Assembly: GCF_002234405.1 (NCBI RefSeq)
Contig: NZ_NMQT01000189.1
Coordinates: 1-37,374 of the forward strand
Source: Amycolatopsis thailandensis
GTDB taxonomy: Bacteria > Actinomycetota > Actinomycetes > Mycobacteriales > Pseudonocardiaceae
Reading direction: 5' to 3'
Length of the DNA: 37,374 bases
This document shows, in pieces, positions 29,168 through 37,328 of the stretch. The notes under the pieces were generated by a model. That model saw only the letters and a program-made list of their open reading frames with translations. It did no database searches and was not told where the DNA came from. The translations under genes were made by a program, and so were the position numbers. How positions within the stretch are numbered: the first letter of the stretch is position 1; every line of letters begins with the position of its first letter.

Positions 29168-32101
29168 TCAGACCGCTCCGTCGCGGCAGGCGCAGGTCAG
29201 TTCCGCCCGTTCGGCCCGCACCTGGCCTGCCTCGGGCAGTTCCAGCGCGGTGAACTCCTTTTCGGCCGCCTCCCAGTTCGTGACGGCGTCCCCGTGCCTG
29301 CCCAGCTGGTGCAGGGTCTGCGCCACACCTCGATCGGCGTGAGCCCGATGGCCTCGGTTCCCCGATTTGGCTGCCAGCTCCAGCGCGGCCTTGTAGAGAC
29401 GCAACGCCTCTACGAGGTCGCCCTTGGCCTGGGCGGTCGCCGCGCGGTCGCGGAAGAGCCGGGTGCGGAGGTCCGCGTCGAAGACCCCGGCCGCGATACT
29501 CGCGGCTTTTTCCTGGTAGCGCTCGGCTTCTGGGATCCGGCCCGCGGAGCGGTGCACGTTGCCGATGTTGGAAAGCGCGTAGGCCATGATGCAGGCGTCA
29601 CCCAGTTCGGCGGCGAGGTGATGTGCCTCCTGGTGATCCACCAGTGCCTCGCTAGGGAAACCGAGACGCTGCCGGACCGAGCCGAGGTTGTTCAGCACGT
29701 GCGCCAGCCCTTGCATGTGCCGGGTTTCGCGCAGGATCGGCACCGCGGCGCGGTGCTGGCGCAGAGCGACGTCCAGGTTGCCGTGCAGCTCGTTGAGATA
29801 GCCCAGATTGCTCAGTGCGTGCGCCTGCCCGCGCAGATCACCGACTTCCTCGTACTTCTCCAGCGCCGCCTCGAAGTGGGTGATCGCTTCGGCGTGCCTG
29901 CCGAGCTCCATGGTCGGGATGGCGATGGCGCATAACGTGGTGGCCTCGCCCCTGGCGTCGCCCAGCCGCACCCAGCAGGGCAGCGCCCGCCGCGCCAACT
30001 CCAAGGCTTCGGCCAGTTCCCCGCGGCGGTTGTGCACGGTGGCAAGCCTGAGCAGCACGTGTGCCTGGCCGACCGTGTTGTCCTCGTCCGCGGTCACCAG
30101 CCGTCGAGCCAGTTCCATCGTCTCGGCCCAGTCGTCGAACCGGCTCGTCGTGTGGAAGTAGCGCCAGATGAGCACCGCCAGCCGCCAGGCGTGCTCGGGC
30201 AAGTCGTGCGTGGCCGCGTAGCGGATGGCGGCCACCAGGTTGTCCCGCTCGGCGGTGATCCACGCCGTCGCGGCCTCGGGGGTCTCGAAGGTTTGGGCCA
30301 CCGGCGACGTGCGGGTCACCGCGGGCAGACGGGCGCGCTCGAACGGATAGGCCGCCCCCACCGCGTCCGCCAGGGTGACCAGGTAGAAGTCGAGCAGCCG
30401 GAGCACGGCACCGGTGTGCTCGCCGGGCTCGGCCACGGCGAACTCCTTGAGCGGGTCCAGCATCCGGTATCGCTCCGGCGTGAGCTCCTCGACCAGACAC
30501 ACCTCGTGCAGTTCGTCGAGCACCAGCCGGGCGTGGGTGAGGGCGTTGTCCACCAGCGCCGCGGCACCTGCCACGGCGACGTGCGGCCCTGGCGTGTGCC
30601 CGAGCAGGCGGAACATCTCCCGCTGGTCCTCACCCAGTTGCTGGTAAGAAACCCGGACGGCCGTGGCGCCCGCGCCGTCATCGGTGTCGGCGTGCCAGGG
30701 TCCGCTTTCGGCCAGTAATCGGAGCAGATGTTCCAGCGGCCACCGATCGTGACGGCGGAACAAGGCGGCGGCGACGCGGATCGGCATCGGCAGGTGACCG
30801 CACCGCTTGACCACCGCGGCCACCTCGGAGGCACGGCCGGTGACCCGCAGTGGGCCGGCCAGCGTGCAGAACAACGCGGCGGCGTCGTCCGGCGGCAGCG
30901 GAGCCAGCCGCACCTGCTGCCCGGTGTCCGGCTCGCCCACCCGCCTGCTCGTCACGATCGCGAAACAGTCCGGAGCCTCCGGGAGCAGAGCTCGGACCTG
31001 CTCGGCGGATTTCGCGTTGTCCAACAGGATCAACGTCCGGGTGCCGTATAGCTCGTTCTGGTACATCGTGATCTTGCGTCCCGGCGAGGCGGGGATCTGC
31101 TCGGCGGGTACCCCGAGTTCGAGCAGGAGCTGGGTGAGCGCGTCGCCCATGGTCATCGCGGCGACGTTCGGAGTGAAACCGTTCAGCCGTAACAGTAGCT
31201 GTCCGTCGGGGAAGCGCTCCCGTAGCCGGTGCGCGGCTTCCACGGCCAGGCCGGTCTTACCCACTCCCGGTGCGCCGCTGACCCACACGGCTTTCTCGCC
31301 GGTGCCCACAGCCGTGGCGACCAGGTCGAGTTCGTTTTCGCGGCCGGTGAAACCACCAGGCCGGGACGGCAGAGAACTGGCTGGCTCACCGCGTTCGGCC
31401 CGGGCGGCGATGTTGCGCAGTTTCAGTCCCGGCTCGAGATCGAGTTCGGCGAGCGCGTCGCGGGTGCTGTGGAACACCCGGATCGCCTCCACGCGATCAC
31501 CGTTGGCGAGCAGTGCGCGCATCAGCAACTCGGCGTGGCGCTGGCGGTCCGGTTCCTTGCCGACGATGCGGCGCAACCTGTCGCGCGCCGATCGATGGTC
31601 GCCAGTGGTCAGTTCCAGTTCGGCGAGGTCGCCGACGGTGTCGAAATAGCTGTCGGCGGGCGAGATCACGTCCGTGCCGCCTACTCGGTCGATGTCGATG
31701 TCCTCGAGGAAGCGACCGCGCCACAGGTCGACCGCGGCGCGGAGCAGCTCGATCTGACGGCGTGGGTCCTGCTCCTGGCGGGCCTGCTCACGCCACTGGT
31801 CGAAGCGGTGGAGGTCTACTTGTTGCGGGGAAACCCGTAGCAGGTAGCCGGTCGCGGTGGTCTCGATCGCGACGTCGTCGGCCGAGTCGAAGGCCTTGCG
31901 CAACTTGTTGATGTAGCCGCGGATCAGGGTCCGGCGCTCGGGGTTGGCTCCCCAGACGATCTCGGTCAGCCGGTCGGCAGAGAGCGGTTTGTTGGCGTGC
32001 AACAAAAGCACGATCAGCACGAAGCGCTGCTGCTGGTCGCCCAGGGATACTGGAACGTCGTCGTGCCATGCCTCCAGTGGGCCCAGCATCCGAAAATCCA
32101 C
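29168..32101 (-). CDS. AfsR/SARP-family regulator with NB-ARC and TPR domains
   Basis: The 977-aa protein starts at GTG (VDFRMLGPLEAW), with GGGAGG upstream. Domains: OmpR-like winged helix (about 1-93, RGYINKLRKAF recognition helix), BTAD (about 95-243), NB-ARC/STAND ATPase with VSGAPGVGKTGLA (about 274-286), LILLDNA Walker B (about 355) and a winged-helix arm, and TPR repeats (about 600-970). This is the AfsR arrangement: a STAND switch that activates transcription by binding phased heptamer repeats. Such repeats occur at three promoters around it, including its own divergent gap. The frame continues 250 codons upstream with Ser/Arg-rich shadow sequence, which is rejected. The gene is probably the island's master regulator. 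Confidence 0.9.
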   Translation of the reverse strand: MDFRMLGPLEAWHDDVPVSLGDQQQRFVLIVLLLHANKPLSADRLTEIVWGANPERRTLIRGYINKLRKAFDSADDVAIETTATGYLLRVSPQQVDLHRFDQWREQARQEQDPRRQIELLRAAVDLWRGRFLEDIDIDRVGGTDVISPADSYFDTVGDLAELELTTGDHRSARDRLRRIVGKEPDRQRHAELLMRALLANGDRVEAIRVFHSTRDALAELDLEPGLKLRNIAARAERGEPASSLPSRPGGFTGRENELDLVATAVGTGEKAVWVSGAPGVGKTGLAVEAAHRLRERFPDGQLLLRLNGFTPNVAAMTMGDALTQLLLELGVPAEQIPASPGRKITMYQNELYGTRTLILLDNAKSAEQVRALLPEAPDCFAIVTSRRVGEPDTGQQVRLAPLPPDDAAALFCTLAGPLRVTGRASEVAAVVKRCGHLPMPIRVAAALFRRHDRWPLEHLLRLLAESGPWHADTDDGAGATAVRVSYQQLGEDQREMFRLLGHTPGPHVAVAGAAALVDNALTHARLVLDELHEVCLVEELTPERYRMLDPLKEFAVAEPGEHTGAVLRLLDFYLVTLADAVGAAYPFERARLPAVTRTSPVAQTFETPEAATAWITAERDNLVAAIRYAATHDLPEHAWRLAVLIWRYFHTTSRFDDWAETMELARRLVTADEDNTVGQAHVLLRLATVHNRRGELAEALELARRALPCWVRLGDARGEATTLCAIAIPTMELGRHAEAITHFEAALEKYEEVGDLRGQAHALSNLGYLNELHGNLDVALRQHRAAVPILRETRHMQGLAHVLNNLGSVRQRLGFPSEALVDHQEAHHLAAELGDACIMAYALSNIGNVHRSAGRIPEAERYQEKAASIAAGVFDADLRTRLFRDRAATAQAKGDLVEALRLYKAALELAAKSGNRGHRAHADRGVAQTLHQLGRHGDAVTNWEAAEKEFTALELPEAGQVRAERAELTCACRDGAV

Positions 32102-32166
32102 TCCGCCTCCCTGTTTGCGAGCTTGATGTCCATCACTATGTCGTGCAAGCGCCCATTCGTGTGTCA

Positions 32167-32187
32167 CCGAAAATGGCCAATTTTCGG
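32167..32187. promoter_or_regulatory. Palindrome in the SARP divergent promoter region
   Basis: CCGAAAAT (32167-32174) and ATTTTCGG (32180-32187) flank GGCCA. It lies 66 bp upstream of the SARP start in a locally AT-rich stretch. It is different from the phased repeats and may be a site for another regulator. Confidence 0.45.
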
Positions 32188-32272
32188 CCTGTATGCCATC
32201 AGGCGCGGACACCCTTCGTTTCCGGGGTAGCGCGTGCTGGTGGAACGAGTACTGGCTACCGGCGCGAGGACT

Positions 32273-32301
32273 GATCCACGAAATGTCCACTTCTGGTCCA
32301 C
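32273..32301 (+). promoter_or_regulatory. Triple 11-bp-phased heptamer repeat (SARP-type operator), site 2
   Basis: GATCCAC (32273-32279), TGTCCAC (32284-32290) and GGTCCAC (32295-32301) are each separated by four bases. The last unit ends 51 bp before the ATG at 32352. It sits in the 250-bp gap shared with the divergent SARP gene, so it may serve autoregulation as well. The order GATCCAC, nGTCCAC, TTCT spacer, GGTCsAC is the same as site 1. Confidence 0.78.
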
Positions 32302-32351
32302 TTACCCGTCGCAAGCTGCCGGTCGTCGGAGGTCGACGGGGAGGCTTGCAG

Positions 32352-33347
32352 ATGAACACCCATGAAGAACTGGTGCGGGAACTCAAGTCGTTGCGCAAGG
32401 GCCGCGGGGTACACGCCGGGAGGATCGGGGAGCGGATCGGCCCGGCGCTGCGCGTGCTGTGCGGCGTGGCGAAGGACGACGGTCCGGTCACCATCCGGGA
32501 GAAGCTCGTCGCGCGGTTGGCCGAATTGGCCGAGCAGTTGCCGGAGGACCTGCGCCTGGTCACCGTGGCCGCCTTCGGGCTCACCGCCGACGTGCGCATG
32601 CCGCTGTACCAGGACCGCGTCGGCTGGGCCGCACCCCGGATCGATCGCGACACGCGTACCGTGCGCCGACGGGTCGACGAGGCCCTCGACCAGCTCGCGG
32701 AACTGATGGTTACCATCCCGCCCCTGCCGGACGGGGCTTGGCACACCGCGGAACTGAACGTGGTGGTGACGCTGGACCGGCCACAGCACGAGGTGCTGGA
32801 GCAGTACCGCGTCGTCGCCGACCGCGACGGACTGTACGAACTCGACTTCACCTCGCCGGCGTTCGAACTGCGAGGCCCACTCGAGGTGGACGTACTTTAT
32901 GGGGGCACCCTGCGCGCCGGTGGCGCGGCGCGGGGGCGCGTTTCCTTCACTCCGCCCGAACCGCTCGCGAAAGGCGAGACGCACGCCTTCGCCGTGAGAT
33001 ATCGCTTTCCTCGGCCGCAAGTGCTGCGGTCGTACGTGGTGCGTGAACTGGAACAGCCCTGCGAGCTGTTCGACCTGCGCGTGCGTTTCGCCAGATATCA
33101 CATTCCACGCCAGGTGTGGACATTGCGCGATGCCACCGGTTCGCACGGTGGTCACCAACAACGGGTGGACCGCGCGGGAGAAATACACCAGCGATTCCGG
33201 CGACTTTCACCGGGTCGCTCCTACGGTGCGCGCTGGGACGGTGATGAGGTGGAGAACGAACTCTACGAGCAACACTGTTCGTGCGCGGATCGGAGCGCGC
33301 CGCGGAACACCGGTTCCGCCGAAGAGCAGGTCTGGAACGTGAGCTGA
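32352..33347 (+). CDS. Uncharacterised actinobacterial protein, 331 aa
   Basis: The ATG at 32352 follows GGGGAGG. The N-terminal half is helical (MNTHEELVRELKSLRKGRGVH, then RIGPALRVLCGVA and DTRTVRRRVDEALDQLAEL), and about residues 125-331 are beta-rich with AFAVRYRFPRPQVLRSYVV. I know the pattern LKxLRKGRG plus RRRVDEAL from many actinobacterial genes near regulators, but no function is assigned. The final stretch (LRVRFARYHIPRQVWTLRD, VDRAGEIHQRFRRLSPGRSYGARWDGDE in two blocks) remains in frame and family-like, so a suspected frameshift was rejected. It is divergent from the SARP gene and carries phased repeats upstream, so it probably belongs to the SARP regulon. Confidence 0.7.
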   Translation: MNTHEELVRELKSLRKGRGVHAGRIGERIGPALRVLCGVAKDDGPVTIREKLVARLAELAEQLPEDLRLVTVAAFGLTADVRMPLYQDRVGWAAPRIDRDTRTVRRRVDEALDQLAELMVTIPPLPDGAWHTAELNVVVTLDRPQHEVLEQYRVVADRDGLYELDFTSPAFELRGPLEVDVLYGGTLRAGGAARGRVSFTPPEPLAKGETHAFAVRYRFPRPQVLRSYVVRELEQPCELFDLRVRFARYHIPRQVWTLRDATGSHGGHQQRVDRAGEIHQRFRRLSPGRSYGARWDGDEVENELYEQHCSCADRSAPRNTGSAEEQVWNVS

Positions 33348-33464
33348 CCGGAGTGTTCCGTTCGGTACGAACCACCTCGGCCCGTTCGCGCTGACGAACC
33401 TGCGAACTCGAAACTGGTCAACCTGCTGTTCATCGCCGAACCGCGTGCCATCGTCCCCAAGAGT

Positions 33465-33493
33465 GGTCCACATCCTATCCACATTCGATACGC
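33465..33493 (+). promoter_or_regulatory. 11-bp-phased heptamer repeat (SARP-type operator), site 3
   Basis: GGTCCAC (33465-33471) and TATCCAC (33476-33482) are 11 bp apart. A weaker third unit, GATACGC (33487-33493), shares 5 of 7 bases with GATCCAC, again in exact phase. It lies 57-68 bp before the start of the nuclease-like gene at 33550. Orientation relative to the gene is the same as at sites 1 and 2. Confidence 0.62.
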
Positions 33494-33549
33494 GTAGCGA
33501 GTTCATGCTTTCCGTAGGCGCCGCACGGTGCTGGAAGGACGGCAGCGCG

Positions 33550-35409
33550 ATGGATATCGAAAAATCCCATGTGGACTCGGAAGTGCCCCGACTGGACGGC
33601 CTGGCCGAGCTGACACCGACCTTCTCGGTGTTCGTGCTGCGCTGCCACCCGGATGCGAACCCGAAAGCCGCGTTCCGCTCGCTCGTCAATTTTCTCCGGA
33701 CCACGCTGGAGTCGCGGGGCCGGGCACAATCGGTTCGCTGCCTCGGCGAGGTCGTGCTCGCCGAGTCCGACCAGATCGAAGGAATCGGATCACTGTTGGA
33801 GCTGGGCATCGACGGCCTTTACGCGTCCGCGCGTGAGCGTCGCACTATGCCGAGTTGGTCCGTGGAACATCGGCAGGTATTCGACATCGCCAACCAGTTG
33901 ACGGTCGCGGTGCGCTGCGGAGCCTTCGTGGTGATACACACGCCGGTGAGCGACGAGGCTTTGCGCAAGTGGTCGCAGAAGTTCAACAAGCTCTATCGGT
34001 ACCTGCCGAGTGCGATCCTGAGGGGTGCGCTCCAGGGAGATGGGAAGACCGTGTGGCTGCGTGGGGTCCATCGCCGCCGCGTGACCAAGGCCGACAGTAA
34101 AACCTTGGGTGGGCTGCGGATCCAGGAGGTGCTCGACGATGAGGACGGCAGCTTCGCCTTGAGCGCGGCCGCGATCGACTACGTTCCCCTGGACGGATCC
34201 GCCATAGTGCGTGGCAGGCTGACCGTCAGCCCGGCGAAGTCGCACCTCTACTGGAAATTCCGGGTCGATCTGCCGACGTTCCTCGCCGCCGCCACCGAAA
34301 CCGTCGACCTTTTCGAGAAGTCTCTCGCGGTCGAACCGCCGGAGGAGCAGTTCTGGCAGCTGGCGGTGCCGGAGACCGACCTGGCCAACGTGTACGGCGC
34401 GTACGACGTCACCATCGCCGAACCGGATGAACTCCCCGACGCGGCAGACTCGGACGGGGAGCTGACGGAACGGGCGGAGCTGCTGCGCAACTCGTTCCTC
34501 GAAGTGCGTGGACACTCGAAGTCCCCGGCGTTCACCGCGGTCGTAAGTCGCGAAGGGGCAGAGGTCGGCTCACTGTCGATCAAACCGGTCGCTCGGGGAG
34601 ACGGCTTCGATCTGGACGTCCGCTTCGCCGGAACACCGTCGAACGACGCGATGGCACGGCAGATCCGGGACGCCATCGGTAATGGTGAATTGTTGAGGAT
34701 CTACTACGAGTCGGGGCACACGTTCGACGAGCACCAGATCAACTTGCAGAACCAGACCGCGCCGCCGTTCGTCAACCTGGACTTCGTCGATTTCGGCGCT
34801 CACCAGGTGAACCAGGAAAAGCCATCGGTGCGCGGTGACCAGGCCATCCACGACGCGATCGGACTGATCAACGACCACTCGCTGTTCGCTTGGGTCAAAG
34901 CGACCTACGCCACCGGGTGGCTCGTCTGTGACGATGGTGCGGGCGAGGTCGCCGACTTCCTGCACCTAGTCGACGGCACGCTGACCGCCATTCACGTCAA
35001 GGGCGCACAGAGCACCTCGTCGACCCGAAACGTGGCGGTGACGGCGTACCAGGAGGTTGTGGCGCAAGCCGTGAAGAACCTGCGCTTGCTGGACAATGAG
35101 GCGCTCGTCGAACGCTTCACCACCCCGCGGATCGCACGCCCGGCGGCCTGGCTCGACGGTATCCGGCACACGGAACTCTCGGGGTTCGTGACCGCACTGC
35201 GGGCGCGCACAACCCTGGACAAGACCCAGGTGGTGATCGTGCAACCACACCTGCTGCGCCACGTGCACGATGCGGCACGAAAAGCAGCCGAACAAGGCAA
35301 GCCGACCCGTGACTCGCGCAGCCTGGCGCTGCTGGACGGCCTGCTCCGAAGCGCGCGGAGAGCCGTCATCTCGCACTGGGACGACCTGACCGTCATCGGC
35401 AGCGAGTAA
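33550..35409 (+). CDS. Large uncharacterised protein with possible PD-(D/E)XK-like nuclease core
   Basis: The 619-aa protein starts at the ATG with GGAAGGA upstream; an ATG at 33505 in frame is an alternative. Most of it is unrecognised mixed alpha/beta sequence. Near the C-terminus (about 455-520) it has WLVCDDGAGEVADFLHL, a turn, then LTAIHVKGAQS and YQEVVAQAVKNLRLL. An acidic AD-F strand followed by a strand with hVK and then a helix with Q/K is the layout of restriction-endonuclease-like folds, with IHVK in place of ExK. I recall similar segments in uncharacterised phospholipase/helicase-linked proteins. Nuclease activity is therefore plausible but not shown. Phased SARP-type repeats precede it, linking it to the island's regulator. 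Confidence 0.62.
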   Translation: MDIEKSHVDSEVPRLDGLAELTPTFSVFVLRCHPDANPKAAFRSLVNFLRTTLESRGRAQSVRCLGEVVLAESDQIEGIGSLLELGIDGLYASARERRTMPSWSVEHRQVFDIANQLTVAVRCGAFVVIHTPVSDEALRKWSQKFNKLYRYLPSAILRGALQGDGKTVWLRGVHRRRVTKADSKTLGGLRIQEVLDDEDGSFALSAAAIDYVPLDGSAIVRGRLTVSPAKSHLYWKFRVDLPTFLAAATETVDLFEKSLAVEPPEEQFWQLAVPETDLANVYGAYDVTIAEPDELPDAADSDGELTERAELLRNSFLEVRGHSKSPAFTAVVSREGAEVGSLSIKPVARGDGFDLDVRFAGTPSNDAMARQIRDAIGNGELLRIYYESGHTFDEHQINLQNQTAPPFVNLDFVDFGAHQVNQEKPSVRGDQAIHDAIGLINDHSLFAWVKATYATGWLVCDDGAGEVADFLHLVDGTLTAIHVKGAQSTSSTRNVAVTAYQEVVAQAVKNLRLLDNEALVERFTTPRIARPAAWLDGIRHTELSGFVTALRARTTLDKTQVVIVQPHLLRHVHDAARKAAEQGKPTRDSRSLALLDGLLRSARRAVISHWDDLTVIGSE

Positions 35410-35689
35410 GCTCTGCCTGCTTGCAAAGCCCGCCGACACCTACGCCGGCGTCCTGCTCTGCCTGGCTCATCGCGCTGCGAAAGCGGCCGTAACGCTGCGA
35501 CATCACTGTGAGGCAGGGGATACGCCCGACAGTGGAAAGGAAGTCCGAGCTGCGGCGTGAAGGCCGAGAAAATAGGCGGGTGGCGGTACGGCCTATTCTG
35601 GCTTCACGCCAGTCCCACTCGTGACCAAAGCCCACCGGCAAGATCCTCTTTGAAGAGAAATCCTACAGGTGGGCTTCGATTTACTACTG
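35410..35689. other. Non-coding region with nested hairpins before tRNA-Lys
   Basis: No credible gene was found in these 280 bp. An imperfect inverted repeat pairs 35554-35577 (GGCGTGAAGGCC...AATAGGC) with 35591-35610 (GCCTATTCTGGCTTCACGCC read 5'-3'). The tRNA terminator structure follows. Structured RNA or the remains of an integration junction are both possible. Confidence 0.4.
35628..35676 (-). terminator. Terminator downstream of tRNA-Lys
   Basis: AAGCCCACC (35628-35636) and GGTGGGCTT (35668-35676) form a 9-bp stem. A second hairpin CTCTT-TG-AAGAG (35646-35657) is nested inside its loop. It begins 13 bp beyond the tRNA 3' end. Confidence 0.6.
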
Positions 35690-35762
35690 TGCGCCATCAG
35701 GGACTCGAACCCCGAACCCGCTGGTTAAGAGCCAGCTGCTCTGCCAATTGAGCTAATGGCGC
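35690..35762 (-). tRNA. tRNA-Lys (CTT anticodon)
   Basis: The minus strand reads GCGCCATTAGCTCAATTGGC at the 5' end, with a 7-bp acceptor stem pairing GCGCCAT with ATGGCGC and a discriminator A. The anticodon arm is CTGGCTCTTAACCAG with CTT in the loop, and the T arm contains GGTTCGAGTCC. CCA is not encoded. The 3' end faces the conflict island, the side on which tRNA-targeting elements insert. Confidence 0.95.
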
Positions 35763-35957
35763 CTGCTTGTTCCGCCGCTTTGGTGTTCCCCTCGGCGACG
35801 TGGAAAACATTAACACAGGGTTGCTGGGGCCCGTTTCAGGGGGGTCCCCTAACGATCGGCCGACCTGGATTCGGCCATCCGGCCGCAGGCGTTGCGGCCG
35901 GTCAGGCAGACTATAGCCAGACGTTGGGGTTGGTACCACGCGAAACGGGCGGTGTGC
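35763..35957. promoter_or_regulatory. Divergent region between tRNA-Lys and the L,D-transpeptidase
   Basis: A perfect 8-bp hairpin CCGGCCGC / GCGGCCGG lies at 35879-35901. TATAGC (35912-35917) is a fair -10 element for the transpeptidase without a clear -35. On the minus strand TGTTAA at about 35810 could be the tRNA promoter -10. Confidence 0.35.
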
Positions 35958-37178
35958 ATGAGGGTCTGGGGAGCGACGGGGCGGTCGCGGGTGGCGTTGG
36001 TGGCTTTGGTGGCCGGGTTCACACTGGCCGCGTGCACCAGTACACCGTCGGGTGAAACGCCGTCGCAGGGTGGCGCGCCCGGTGGTTCGCAGCAGAGCGG
36101 CGCGCCCGCTCCCGAGCCGAAGCCCGCCGCGATGACGTTGACCCCGGCGCAGGGTGCGGCTGATGTGGCCCCTGGTGAGCCGGTCACGGTCGCCGTCGTC
36201 GACGGCAAGGTGGGCGAGGTCAAGTTGACCGGTGCCGACGGCAAGGTCGTCGCGGGCAAGCCGAAGGAGGACGGTTCGGGCTGGGAGTCGGCGGAACCGC
36301 TCGGCTACGGCAAGACCTACACCGTCACCGCGGCCGCGACCGGGACGGACGGCAAGCCGGTCACCGCGACCTCGACGTTCTCCACGTCTAAGCCGGGCAA
36401 GCAGATCGGCGTCTCGATCAACCTGGTCGACGGCGAGACGGTCGGCGTCGGGCTGCCGTTGATCTTCACCTTCACCGGCAACGTGCCGGACAAGGCGGCG
36501 ACCGAGAAGGCGCTGAAGATCGTCACCGAGCCGCAGGCCGAGGGCGCGTTCCACTGGTTCGGCGAGAAGACCGTGATCTGGCGGCCCAAGGAGTACTTCA
36601 AGGCGGGCACGAAGATCTCGGTCAACGCGGCGATCTACGGCAAAAACCTCGGCAACAACACCTTCGGCCGTGAGGACAAGCCGGCCAAGGTGGTCGTCGG
36701 TGACAAGCTGGTCGCGACCGCGGACGGCGGCACGCACCAGATGAAGGTCGTGGTGAACGACCAAGAGGTCAAGCAGATGCCGATCTCGATGGGCAAGCCG
36801 TCGAGCAGCACCCCGGCCGGGACCTACACGGTGATGAGCGAGCACACCGGGTACACGATGGACTCGAGCACCTACGGCGTCCCGACGGACAGCAAGGCCG
36901 GCTACCGGACGTTCGTGAAGTACGCGGTGCGGATGTCGAACAGCGGCATCTTCTACCACTCGGCGCCGTGGTCGGTCGGTTCGCAGGGCAAGCGGAACGT
37001 GAGCCACGGCTGCATCAACCTCTCGACCGAGAACGCGAAGTGGCTGATGGACACTTCCAAGAAGGGCGACATCATCACGGTCGCCAACTCGGGCCCGCAG
37101 GTGCTGGAGCCGACCGACGGCTGGTCGGTGTGGCAGATGTCCTGGGACGACTGGAAGACCGGCGGCGACCGGAACTGA
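35958..37178 (+). CDS. L,D-transpeptidase lipoprotein (YkuD domain)
   Basis: The 406-aa product has a lipoprotein signal peptide with lipobox LAAC (Cys26). Pro/Gly/Ser-rich linker, then Ig-like domains (about 50-255, LTPAQGAADVAPGEPVTVAV; VGLPLIFTFTGNVPDKA), then the YkuD catalytic domain (about 255-385). The active-site motif is complete: H334 (FYHSAPW), S349-H350-G351-C352 (VSHGCINLS), with Cys352 as nucleophile. It forms 3-3 cross-links in peptidoglycan and is similar in layout to the mycobacterial LdtMt2 type. The frame runs 22 codons upstream of the chosen ATG, which starts the signal peptide. A housekeeping cell-wall gene, it marks the end of the accessory island. Confidence 0.92.
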   Translation: MRVWGATGRSRVALVALVAGFTLAACTSTPSGETPSQGGAPGGSQQSGAPAPEPKPAAMTLTPAQGAADVAPGEPVTVAVVDGKVGEVKLTGADGKVVAGKPKEDGSGWESAEPLGYGKTYTVTAAATGTDGKPVTATSTFSTSKPGKQIGVSINLVDGETVGVGLPLIFTFTGNVPDKAATEKALKIVTEPQAEGAFHWFGEKTVIWRPKEYFKAGTKISVNAAIYGKNLGNNTFGREDKPAKVVVGDKLVATADGGTHQMKVVVNDQEVKQMPISMGKPSSSTPAGTYTVMSEHTGYTMDSSTYGVPTDSKAGYRTFVKYAVRMSNSGIFYHSAPWSVGSQGKRNVSHGCINLSTENAKWLMDTSKKGDIITVANSGPQVLEPTDGWSVWQMSWDDWKTGGDRN

Positions 37179-37183
37179 CCCGA

Positions 37184-37238
37184 TGTCATGAGGGGTCCCC
37201 TTAGGACGATTTTCGTCCTAAGGGGACCCCTCATGACA
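37184..37238. terminator. 26-bp stem terminator with TTT loop
   Basis: Left arm 37184-37209 (TGTCATGAGGGGTCCCC then TTAGGACGA) is the perfect complement of 37213-37238. It starts five bases after the transpeptidase stop codon. It is another example of the very long palindromes of this genome. Confidence 0.8.
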
Positions 37239-37328
37239 TTCCTGGGCCGGAGGGGCTCAGTCTCGGAGAAGGTGTCCCTGCGCGTCGGTGCCACCGTTCG
37301 CCAACAGGCCGATTCCGTCCACTACCGG

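Noticed and set aside
32102..32851. 250-codon upstream extension of the SARP frame
   Set aside because: The sequence is Ser/Arg-rich and mirrors the opposite-strand gene at 32352. GTG at 32101 has GGGAGG and begins the correct OmpR-like domain.
33043..33347. Suspected frameshift near the end of the 331-aa protein
   Set aside because: The in-frame end (LRVRFARYHIPRQVWTL, then VDRAGEI and YGARWDGDE) looks coherent and family-like, whereas the alternative frame does not.
35393..35641. 82-codon minus-strand frame before the tRNA
   Set aside because: It runs over the end of the nuclease-like gene and through hairpins, and has no recognisable feature or good ribosome site.
35690..35762. Direct repeat of the tRNA 3' end as att site
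   Set aside because: I looked for GGACTCGAACC-like copies in the rest of the window and saw none; no integrase is present.
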